A model generated the notes under the pieces. That model was not told where the DNA came from, ran no database searches, and worked only from the letters and a program-made list of their open reading frames with translations. From Corticium candelabrum (taxonomy: Eukaryota; Porifera; Homoscleromorpha; Homosclerophorida; Plakinidae), in the NCBI RefSeq assembly GCF_963422355.1, contig NC_085099.1, positions 3,945,820 to 4,009,819 on the forward strand: a stretch of DNA of 64,000 nucleotides, given 5' to 3'. This document shows, piece after piece, positions 34,713-47,912 of this stretch (position 1 is the first letter of the stretch; every line of letters starts with the position of its first letter). A program made the position numbers and the translations under genes.

Positions 34713-36773
34713 TTACAACAGTTCTTTGCTCACGATCTCATAAACCATCCGCTCTCTAAAGTAGGGCATCTGTTCTTGTGTGAAGTCTATACGTGCGTCC
34801 CTAGACGTGTATTCAGCATACTGGCAAGCAAATACACCACAGTCACTTCCATTCATCTGTTCTGGAATGTCCTGAAGTGACTCATATCTCCATCCATCCA
34901 TCGAAAACGACTTTTTTAGCTTGTCCTGTGATTCTTGTGGCAAATACTGAGCAAGCAACCGTAGGCACTTTGTATTGGATGCCTTCATGGAGTCGAAATA
35001 GCAGATGCACTTGGCACGGAAGTCGATGGTAGCGAGACACCAATGTATTCCCAGGTGAATCGGGAGCAGCACCAGGTCCATATTGAATATATTCACTTTC
35101 TTTGTCCATCGTCTCACTCGACTATACCCGTTCTTCAAGAGTGTTGGGTAAAAGAAGGTATTGAACACGTGAACTTTAGGAAGGTTGGGTTGCTTCCTAC
35201 TTCTATCTGCGATGAGATTAAAATAAAAGTTTATGATCTCGTCGTTAAGCCACTCCATCCCGGACAGAGTAGCGATGTCTCGTCGCTTAATTTGAATGTT
35301 AAACAATTCTGAAAGAATCTCATCTGCCGGACCAGCAGAAAATGCCCTGTTGACTATCATTGTTTGGTTTGCTGTTAGAGGAACAAATAGATCTGTCGTA
35401 TGTGACTGAAGATATAATTGCTGTACCTTATGTTCTATTTCTCGTTCAATGTCTGCAGTATACTGTTGATAATCTTCCCTCTCCTTGTTCACAATAGTTA
35501 TTTTCTGCTCTAAATTCATGTTACTCTCATCTCGTCTAGACTTGAAACCATCCAGCCATATTTTATTATATGGAGTCCTTCTATAAGCAACTGGTGAAAC
35601 ATGCTCGGGCAGGAGTTGCACTGGTTTCATCTCAGGAGAATCCAGTATTTCAACTACTTCAGGTGTTGTAACCCTTCTACTGACACTGTGAAGGTTCAGT
35701 GATTTCTGTCGACGCGTAGTTCCTAGATACATGACATCTTGACTACTGAGTGCTGGGCTGTGTGTAGATAGCTGTGGTATCTCTTTTATTTCTGACGTTG
35801 GGATATAGGTACGTGCACGTTCCCGTTCAGCTTGCTTGGCATCAAGTGACATACCTACATCTACCTGTTGCTGGCTTTTAACTGGTTTTTCAGCAACGCT
35901 GAATGATAAAATACTCTTTGCATCACACAGACGATCTTCAACAGAAGTTTGCTGTTCTATTTTAGAAACAACAGTTGACTGGGTTGATGCTAACTGATGG
36001 CCAAGGCCAGTTGGATGAAATAATCGTGGTACGGTATGATGAGTCGCCTTATCTTGATCAGAAATTTGCAAACTACCATCAGTTAATGAACTAAGAAGGT
36101 TCAAATACTGTCTTTTCTCCTGTGCCCGTTCCAAGTTCCTTGCAGTCAGAGAGTTGACTTGATACTGACTATACCTCTTTGACAACTTCTCTCGATATTT
36201 TTCTTTCTCAGCCAACTGCACAGGATTTCTATTGGCCACACGATACCGAACGTAGGGATGAAATAATTGGCTACTTTTCTGTTCACTTTGTTTCGAACGA
36301 CGACATACAGTCGATCCTTTACCTCTCTGATGTGACACATGAGACTGTCTAGTGTGTGACAACCCTCCAACATCTCTCTCTGCAACAGTATTTGTCTCTG
36401 GTACGGGAAGCACTGTCAGATCAATTACATCCACAACGTTCCCCGTGGGCAGAGGTCGTTGGAAGGTACTATGTTTGACGTACGCATCAGAGCGGACGGT
36501 CAAATCTCCCAAAGTGACATCGTCTTGGACCTCTGTCATCAAGCTGTTTTCCTTTTCCTCGACTTCCTCGTTGCCTACTAGATTCGTCCGAAACACAGAC
36601 GACACGGCCATGTAGCTAGACTGAAGAACTTCATACAGTCGATCAACGTATCTTCTCGTTGTCCGTTGGCGTTTGCTCTGCCCATGCACTTGCTTCTCCT
36701 TCACCTGCCGTTTAGTGTTCGTAGCACATCGCTTCATAGCTACGACACTTGTTCGCTTTTGGCGCATGCGCAA
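34713..36773 (-). CDS. SENP1/2-type SUMO-specific protease (single exon)
   Basis: Cysteine protease of the Ulp1/SENP (C48) family, which matures SUMO precursors and removes SUMO from targets, mostly in the nucleus. A single uninterrupted frame of 686 codons. The C-terminal third is the catalytic domain, beginning about residue 490 (SGMEWLNDEIINFYFNLIAD). The catalytic set is intact: His577 in LGIHWCLATIDF, Asp594 in CYFDSMKAS, Gln639 and Cys645 in PEQMNGSDCGVF. The N-terminal two thirds are low-complexity and basic (MRMRQKRTSVVAMKRC, KRQVKEKQ; a likely nuclear localisation signal) with hydrophobic VVDVIDLTVLP and EVVEILDSPE segments that look like SUMO-interacting motifs. It is intronless while the neighbours are intron-rich. 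It lies head-to-head with the tektin-like gene. Confidence 0.95.
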   Translation of the reverse strand: MRMRQKRTSVVAMKRCATNTKRQVKEKQVHGQSKRQRTTRRYVDRLYEVLQSSYMAVSSVFRTNLVGNEEVEEKENSLMTEVQDDVTLGDLTVRSDAYVKHSTFQRPLPTGNVVDVIDLTVLPVPETNTVAERDVGGLSHTRQSHVSHQRGKGSTVCRRSKQSEQKSSQLFHPYVRYRVANRNPVQLAEKEKYREKLSKRYSQYQVNSLTARNLERAQEKRQYLNLLSSLTDGSLQISDQDKATHHTVPRLFHPTGLGHQLASTQSTVVSKIEQQTSVEDRLCDAKSILSFSVAEKPVKSQQQVDVGMSLDAKQAERERARTYIPTSEIKEIPQLSTHSPALSSQDVMYLGTTRRQKSLNLHSVSRRVTTPEVVEILDSPEMKPVQLLPEHVSPVAYRRTPYNKIWLDGFKSRRDESNMNLEQKITIVNKEREDYQQYTADIEREIEHKVQQLYLQSHTTDLFVPLTANQTMIVNRAFSAGPADEILSELFNIQIKRRDIATLSGMEWLNDEIINFYFNLIADRSRKQPNLPKVHVFNTFFYPTLLKNGYSRVRRWTKKVNIFNMDLVLLPIHLGIHWCLATIDFRAKCICYFDSMKASNTKCLRLLAQYLPQESQDKLKKSFSMDGWRYESLQDIPEQMNGSDCGVFACQYAEYTSRDARIDFTQEQMPYFRERMVYEIVSKELL

Positions 36774-37198
36774 TCAATTAATTCCTACATAACAATTGCC
36801 TCGATTACCAGATCATGTATGTATTCTAGCCTAATTAGTAGACATTAAATTACATGACAGGTTGATGTCATGTAACATGACGTTTAGGGAACATGTTACT
36901 ACCTTTTTAGTTAACTTCGATTATTTAGCTAGTTATAAAATTTAATAAAAATTCCTAGTCTAGTTATTGCAGCAACTGCTGTCGTTTATTTGCAACTATA
37001 CGTAGTAGCACTGAGATAGTTCACGGTTGCACTTGTCTTTCAATGAAACAGCAAAAGCCGAACCACCCACCGATTGCGTGGCAATGCAGAGTAACCACTA
37101 TCACGTGCACTTGCAGAAAACCCACTTCAGTTGCCTAGTGACACTTCTGTTGACAGGCAGCTGGTCTAGGCGCAGCTGCAGGCGAGCAGCGAGTAGCT
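36774..37198. promoter_or_regulatory. Divergent intergenic region, SENP (-) and tektin-like (+)
   Basis: 425 bp separate the two start codons, so both promoters must fit here. Contents seen: TATCACGTGCAC at about 37100 and an X-box-like site at 37130-37142. No clear TATA box. A bidirectional promoter is an inference from spacing. Confidence 0.55.
37130..37142 (+). promoter_or_regulatory. X-box (RFX) candidate
   Basis: GTTGCCTAGTGAC fits the imperfect-palindrome pattern RYYNYY-N(1-3)-RRNRAC bound by RFX factors that drive ciliary genes. It lies 57 bp upstream of the start codon of the tektin-like gene, a typical distance. A single match by eye. Confidence 0.45.
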
Positions 37199-39325
<2,127 letters not shown>

Positions 39326-39571
39326 CAGTCAACTAGAATGTTGACTTTTATGCATGAATATGTGGTGTAGTGCAGTGTAACTGCAGTGTAGCAGACTATT
39401 TAGCTGTGTAGATGGTAGTGTGTTGCAAGTTTGTTGTACTGATATCTACTGTGGTGTAATTGGTCAAGGTGAAGCGATTCAGCAATATCAAAACATAATC
39501 ACAATCAAAGAAAGCAGAAATGACTCTACGAGTGTCTAACAGCAGCTACATCTAGTCTAAGTTTGAGATGT

Positions 39572-42500
39572 TCACTGTTGACTTGGGTATGAAAACCAGT
39601 CCAGTGCTTCTTGGACTTTGCGTATCACATACTGCAAGAAAATGCTACTAGCCAAAGCATAGATGTATACACATACCACACACACCACACACACTAATTG
39701 TATATACACTACTTCCACTAATTACCAGAAAAAGAAAAAATGTATTAGTATTGACTCTCCTTAGCAACAAAGAGATTTCTTAAGCCTGGCTCAAATATCT
39801 GCCTGGCAGCTATGCCAGCTATTACACTATATACATTAATTGCACTACTATGGTCACATGGTGACCATGGCTGTCTTGATCAAGCTACAACTGTTGTTTT
39901 GAATAAAACAAGTTCTGTTATGTCTGGCACCCACTCAGCAAATACTGTATAAACAGTCCTGTACACATGTACATCTACATGACCTCCTATTATGTCTCTC
40001 TGCTATACTGGAAAGCTTGTCTTTGTAACGTGTTATATGTCTATATTTCACTAAGAGAAACAACGCCTACAGTCTACTAGTAGTCTAGTCTAGTGTCCGT
40101 ACACTCATACTACTTAGTCTACCCTACAGCCACTTTTCTTTAAAAACAAAAAAAAGGAGAACTTCCGTGAGTGTTCTACAAATCCAACGCAAATTTTCAA
40201 CTACTTATAACTAACATAGTCCTTCAGATATCTTGGCACTTTCACCTCTCAAACACTTCTAGTAACTCTCGCTGGTCACAATACATCTTCCTTGGGTACT
40301 TCTTTCACTGTCATTTCTTTTGGTGTTGGTCTCACTGTTTGGTCTTTCGGTTTCACTGTTTGCCCAATTTGAGTTGGCTCTTTGTCAACTTGACTTGAGC
40401 TATCATATTGCTTCAGTGGACTTTCCTTTGTCTTCTTTAGATGAACTCTATTTCGTCTGTATGATTTGCCTGACTCTGTATTGAGCTCATATGAACGGTT
40501 GGGTAGAATTTTAGTAATCACCGCCTATTTCCATTGTGATGGTTGCTCTTGCCTGTCAATGGCTGCACTCTTACTACCTCTCCCAGTTCCAATGCTGGTA
40601 AATCTTTTGCCCGTCTGTTGTATCTTTCGACTTGTTTCTCTTGGCGTGCCACTAATGCTTTTGCAGCACCTTCCACCATCTTTGGATGTAGTGTTGTGTC
40701 CTTTGCTGGAAGCAATGTCCTTGTTCTTCTATTATACAATCTCTGCGCTGGACTCAACTGGACACCCTCGGTGGGAGTGTTGCGATATTCCAACAATTCA
40801 AGCCACAAATCCATCTTAGAATCTGCTGCTTTCTTCATGAGTGTTTTCACTACTTTGACCGCACTCTCTGCCTTTCCATTGCTCTTCAAATATACCGGGC
40901 TTGATGTTGTGTGTGTGAATTCCCAGTTTTGTGTAAATTCCTCAAACGCCTTAGACACTAATTGTGGGCCATTATCAGTGATAAGCTCATTTGGAATACC
41001 ATGTCTTGAAAACTGTTCCTTTAGTGCTCGAATAACTGCACCTGATGTTGTCTTTTCTAGACAGTCCACATCTATAAAACTGCTTAAGTAGTCTGCAATG
41101 ACAAGGTATTCATGATCAGCACAACTACACAAATCTGCTCCAACTTCATGCATAGTCGTTCTGGAATGAAGTGTGGTTTCAAACTCTCTTTCTGTTGCGT
41201 AGTCTCAAACTTTCTACATGTTTTGCATCTTTCTACTCTGTCCTTGACTTGTGAACTCATGCCTGGCCTGTAGAGGTTATCTTTGGGTCTTTGTATGCAG
41301 CTGTTTACCTCCATGTGTGATGAGTGTATTCGTTGTAACATTAGAACTCTCATACTCTGAGGAACTACAACTCTCTCCTCGAAAATTAGTCCATTCTGAA
41401 CTGTTAATTCATCTCTGGTTTTATGAGACTCAATGTCTTGTGCTTTGTTTCTGGCCATCCCTCTAGTATCACCTTCTTTAGCTCTGTCAATGTCTCATCT
41501 CTTGCTGTCACTTCATTTATCTGCTTCAGTCTTTCCTCTGAAACTGCCAGACTTCCTCCTGTAGCCTGCAAAATCTTGTCTTCTTCTTCTCCAAACATGA
41601 GAATGTCCCCCTCACTGTCTCCTGTCTCATCAGTGAGGTAGGCTCTCGATAGCAAATCTGCTATATACATTTCACTTCCTTTTTTGTACTTCACTGTCAC
41701 ATCGTATCGTTGTAGTCTCAACAGCACTGCTTGTAAACGCTTCGGAGCTGCTGCTAGTGCTTTCTGCTGTATCATCTCCAATGGTTTATGATCCGATTCC
41801 ACAATGACTGGTAGTCCACAGACATATTGATTGAATTTTTCAAGACTATAAATTATTGCCAAAAGCTCCTTTTCTATTTGAGCATACCTAGTCTCAGGAT
41901 CTCTCAATGCTCTACTTGTATAAGCAACAGGTTGTCCAGATTGGAGTAGTGCTGCTCCCAATCCTTAGCTGGATGCATCACAATGCAACATCACTCGCTC
42001 CTGGGATCAAAGTACTTCAAAAGTGGTGCTATCGTCACTGTGTCTTTCATCCTCTGATATGCCTCATCTTGGACTGTTGTCCTTACAAACTCCGCATCTT
42101 TATGAGTAAGTTGTCTCAGTGGTTCTATCACGTCTGTCAGGTTTTTCAAATACCTGGCAAGGTAGTTCACCATGCCCATTATCCTCCGCACCCCAACTAT
42201 GTCATTGGGTTTCTCCATTTCAACTAGTGCTCTGATCTTTGCTGGATCTGGTTTGACTCCTTCGTTGGTTAAGATATGACCCATGTACTTGACGTTATCT
42301 AGCTTCAACCAAAAATTCTCCTTGTTCAGCTTGATTCCTCTTGATTCACACTTTGCAGGAAACGAATTAACTTCTGATCATGATCTTTAATTGCCTCCTC
42401 TTTCGTATCTCCGTCGCCAGTAATCAAGATATCATCTGCCAATGCCCAGATTCCTGGTAGGTCTTCCACGGCATCACGAATTCGTTTTTGGAAAACCTCT

Positions 42501-44528
42501 GGTGCGATATTTATGCTGAAGGGCATTCTCTTCCACCTATGTCTACCAAAAGGGATCCCAAAGGTGGTCATCTCACTTGCTGCTTGATCCAATTCTACAT
42601 GCCAAACGCCATTCTTAGCGTCTGCCACAGCAAAGACCTTTGCTTTGCTCAACCGAGGGAGAACTTCCTCAAGTGTTGGCATCTGGTAGTGACTCCTCTG
42701 CAAAGCTTTATTGAGAGGCTTTGGATCTAAGCATATTCTAATATGATTGTTTGGATTTCCAACCACAACCATGTGCAACACCCATTTTGACGGTGCTTCC
42801 TGTTTCTCAATTATTTTCAGGCTTTCCAGTCTCTCTAATTCTGATTTCAGCTTAGGTTTCATTGCAACAGCAACTCTTCAAACTGGTAACTGTACTGGTT
42901 GCACAGTCTCATCAACTTCAAATTGCAACTTCTCGCCCAGTCGACCTATTTCACCCTCAAATACATTTTTGAGTCTTGCAGACAGACCTGCCAATGTCAG
43001 TCCTGGGTGATCAATATCTCTTTGCTGCTGGTCTCTCTTCTGTTCCTCCATTGCTCGTATCTTGTCATACTTGATTTCTACCAACCCCATTTACTGTACA
43101 GACCTAGCTCCAAAAATAGAGGATGTCACCCCTTCAACAACAACAAAGCTGCCCCTGTACTTCTTGTGATTCTTCAGGTTTCGTAGAGAAATATTGCATT
43201 TGCCTTCTGCTTTGAGCTTGGTCTTGTTAAACATAGACAATTGTTGCTCTGCGGGCTCAATTTTCGTTCCTGTGGCACATCTTCTTTCCGAATGACATTA
43301 CAAGTTGCCCCAGTGTCTAACTGAAACTTGACGTTTCTTCTACCCATTTTCATCAATGCAAATATCTGTTTCTGATACCCTTGTACTGAATTGACACCTT
43401 CTTCCTGAGTAAGAGTCAATGACAACAGATCGTCTTCATCACTACTCTGTAGCATGCAATGGACTGTTTTCTTGTCTGCTGTGCCTGATCTACATTTCCT
43501 CGCGAAATCATTTATCCTGCTGCACTTGCTACATTTCTTCCCGTTTGCTGGACAGTTATCACGTCCTCTTGCATGTTTCAATCCACAGTAACTGCACTCA
43601 TATCTGGAAATCTCAGGTATTCTTGATTGTCCTGCTGTCTTCCCAGGCTTGGACTTCACCGTCTTCTTGGAGCGTCTAACTACATGTACGTCATCATCTC
43701 CACTCGCTCCCATATCCTTCATTTGTTTCACAGTTGCTTCATGGGCTCTACACACATCTACACAGGATGCTAGAGTCAACACCTTCTTCTGAAGCAATTG
43801 CTTCCTCAGGTTATCATCAAGAACTCCAAAGACAATTTTGTCCTTCAATATTTCATCAGTTTTATCTCCAAACTGACATCTATGCGCTATTTCCTTTACT
43901 GCGGTTAGGAAAGTATCAAATGTCTCACCTGGCTGTTGTTGTCTCCTATCCATGAGATACCTCTCGTATGTCACGCTTGTTTCTCCAATGCAGTGGGCCT
44001 CCATTAGTTCCAATACCTTGGCCATATCTCTCTTCTCTGCATTATTCGCGAACGACAAGTTGTTATATATTCTCAGTCCCGCATGCCCGATGAACGTTAC
44101 AAACGTCAGCAGACGGTAATCATCTGTCTGGGAATTGAGACATGCCACTATCTCATAGGAATTCCAAACCTGCTGCCACTCTCTCATGTTCTGCATCGCA
44201 CTGTCGCTTGTACTAGAACTGCGCCTGCAACTGCAGCTGGCTCCGCAGTGTGTGCGTCATCTTGTGGCTCGAGCATGGCAGGGACCTCTGGCTAATGCTC
44301 ATCGCCTGACATGTTGTGTCAATTGTTCTGCTCTTGCCGCAAGTCAATCCAACACTCCTGACACCATGTACCGTGTTATACATCTATATTCCACTAAGAG
44401 AAACAATGTCTAAATCTACCCGTAGTCTAGTCTAGTGTCCCGTATACTCACACTACTTAGTCTACCCTACAGTCTTATAAGTTATTGTTGTAGTTGACAA
44501 CTCATCATAGAAGTAATAAAATAAGTGT

Positions 44529-44565
<37 letters not shown>

Positions 44566-44615
44566 GCAGGCACGCACGCACACACACATGCACACACACA
44601 CACACACACACACAC

Positions 44616-44681
<66 letters not shown>

Positions 44682-47600
44682 GCACACAAACATACATGTG
44701 CATACCATCACTACATTGCACTGGTGACTTACTTGTCGAGAATCTTTGTTAGGGGCTTTAAAAGCCTTCGTTTCATTCTCCTTTGATTTCTTATTAAAGA
44801 TTCCTGTTTTGTAGGTCTGAAGCAAATAAACATGACACATATTTGTTTATAATAAAATAGATGAACAAGGCTACAAGTAGAACTGACAACCTTGAGAATA
44901 AATTGAATAGCTGGCCCCTTTCCTGACATAAACTCTCGTACTTCACTAATTTCTCTTAACTTAGTTGACCATGGACTCTTCAGCTCTCCTTTGTCAATGA
45001 AGTCCATATCACCTTCTTCCATCAGAATTACACGTCTTTACAAAATTGGTATGACACAATTGCAACTGAGCATATGCTTTATGCGAAATCTATTACTTGT
45101 TTGTAACAATAATGACTAGTTTAGGATTGTCCAGTATATCACTGTGAGCAAAGTAGACATCTGATTCAGAAAATTCACCATTATCAATCACCTGCAATAC
45201 AGAGGGTCAAGCATTCCAGTCTGTTAAACAGTCACACAAACGACACACACACTTCTGTTATTGTTTGACATAAGCTGTTTATCTGGTTTAGTAACGCCTA
45301 CAAAACTATATTTAGTAGCAACTGAAAATCAAAAGAAAAACACAAAAGACACAGACCATACTAGCTCCTCTCAAATGTCAACTTCTACTGCAAAACAAAT
45401 TAAGAAAAAGTAATGAGAAAAAAAGGAAGTGGAAAAGAAAAAGGAAATAGAAGCAAAAGAGAAAGAAAGAGAAAAGCATAAAACAAGGAGAAAAATAGGA
45501 AAAGAAGAATGGAGGAAAATCAGCTACCAAAGAATCTAACAAGCGTGCAAATTAACAGACAAACAAATACAGCACATTCGACAACAGTAAACTGAAACTG
45601 CAATTTTCATAAAGATGCTGCATATAAATAGCTGTGGACCAGTTTCGAAGTCCTTTCACAACTTAATTCTTTCATAATTACCTACATCATCTTTCAACAG
45701 TATTATTATCTTTAATTAAAATTTATGCATTAACAGCCAGACAACACAAGAAGTTCCTCAATGTTCTGACCAATACACAAAATGACGAAACTAGACTTGC
45801 CTGGAGGAAGAAGTTGCCAGTTGCTGTATGAAGATTGTAAGGGTGGACAACCTACCAGATCCCATGTTACTACTGGAGTACAAATCAACAGACAGACACC
45901 AGTCTACCTTGTTTGGGTTAATAAACCTTGGAAAACGAAGACGAACAACCTCCGCATCCAAATCAACGGCACTGGCAAACAGACACAATGAACTCTTTCA
46001 AGTACATTACAATCTCATATCTTACTTGCTGATTCCTTGGAATGTACTGCTTGCCAGCTCAACTACACCACCAACAGGCCGAGCAACAAGACCGATGACT
46101 CCTTTCCCAACACCCTTAAAGAAACCTTCAACACCCTCTTTCTTTGCTCCTTTGCAGACAACATGAATTCCATTTTACCCACTATGCTGACAGCCAACAG
46201 AATATATGTACCTTCAAATGGCTTTGTTACCACTCCTGTGACACCATGTAGTAAGCCCTATAGAAAATGTAAATAATGTGGTATAGCACTACACATTGCC
46301 ATGTATCTTAGCACTGCTCAATACCCCAAAAAATCCCTTTGTTCCCTTCACCAGTCCCTCTCCTACATTCTTTGGCTGTTTGCTAGTTGCTAGGTCTTTC
46401 TGGTACTTGTCATCAAACGTCAGCTTGGCAATGCCCTTGCCCAAGGTTCCAGTGATACGAGACACAGCACCAAATAGACCACCTACAACCACAAAATACT
46501 AAAATGTGCAATTCATTTTGACAACATTCTCACTACAAACTACATCATCCCATGAATAGTAAAATGTATGTGACAATACATATTGAAAGCAATGACAGAT
46601 TTGCTCCATAGTACTAGTAACTAATGTGCAAACTCTGAACAATTGTAATTACAGACTTGCAAAACTTGTCAAATGAAAAACTAAGTTATTCAGATTTGTT
46701 TAATGGCAATTAAAAGCACAAATTCTCAAACACGCCAACAACACAACTATAACTGCATGACAATGTACAATAGCTGTTTGTCAGATATCATTTACAGTAC
46801 GTGCATGAAAGATGTTCGTACAACTGTGCACATTAATATTCTTCCATTAAAATTTGAACACCTAATGACTTAATTTGCTGTTTTGCTTCAATGAAAGTGA
46901 ATCAAGCACAATTCTATGCTCATCCTTACCAACAGTGTGGCTGACAAGACTTCGAACACCAAAGGCAAAACCAATGGCAAATTCTTGAGGTCCCTGCACA
47001 GCACCCTGATAATACAGAATACTACTTACACAAATCACACTCAATTTCACAGCTTGTATGCTGTTTGTACTTGATATGGCTCATAAAACAAATCAAACAC
47101 ACCATCCTTGACCTTGTTCACTAAACCAAATGGATTTCCAATGACATCCAAACCAAGAACCAAAGCATAAAATTGTTTAAGAGCCTGACAAGACAGCAAA
47201 TTGATGATCAGCTTGAAACAAGATAAATCACCTCAATTCTAATCTTGCCTGTGACGTGTAGTGTTTTTGAATGCTTTTTTGTAGTTGCTTGTCATTCATT
47301 GATTTGCTAGAGACCTCATAATATGAAAGCCTGCAAAACACTACATATGTATCGAGCTCAAGGTAGCACAATGTACCTTCAGTATCACCTCAGTTCAATG
47401 TCTTGAACATCTGTCAACACTACACCAATAGATTTGAGCACCGTAGTCACAAATTGCACTGGAGCTAGAGAGCTTGATGCATCGTCTTCTCCAGTACCAA
47501 AAGCATCCATAGAAAAGCTGACATGAACCTTCATAATATTATAATACATTAATTAATTAAATAGCACAGAAAAGACAAAAAGCATTCACAGAAATTGTTT

Positions 47601-47869
47601 ACCTTCACTGGAGAAAGGTGGAAAAAGTCAATAAACATTTTTTGACCTTTAGCAGCAGCCTGGAAAATACATATTGTCTTTCACAGTGGACATAAAATAA
47701 ATTGGACAAAGAGACCTCAACAGCTGATGACTGAGACAAACTACTGCTGACTCTGTCCTGATCTTTCTTGTAACCAATAAACTAAAACCAATACACTAAA
47801 TTGACTAACAATCGCTACACATGCGCACACACATGCGCACACACTGGACAACAACGAACACACGCACGT

Positions 47870-47912
<43 letters not shown>

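Larger units (their letters stand above)
40031..44471 (-). mobile_element. Ty3/gypsy-type LTR retrotransposon (degenerate)
   Basis: A 4.4-kb element on the minus strand bounded by two 98-bp LTRs (40031-40128 and 44374-44471) that begin TGTAGGG and end TATAACA in element orientation. In order it encodes Gag with a CCHC-like knuckle and an aspartic protease ([12 protein letters not shown]), at 43174-44196. Next come reverse transcriptase (42326-42862 and 41991-42308, active-site ADDIL), RNase H (41404-41961) and integrase (41084-41458 HHCC, 40518-41153 DDE). Stops and frameshifts between these blocks show that it is inactive. A primer-binding site and a polypurine tract are present. The LTRs differ at roughly a dozen positions, so it is old. 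No matching target duplication was found. Confidence 0.93.

Noticed and set aside
39846..39872. Palindrome ATGGTCACATGGTGACCAT as an operator-like site
   Set aside because: A single short palindrome in intergenic AT-rich DNA with no partner or context.
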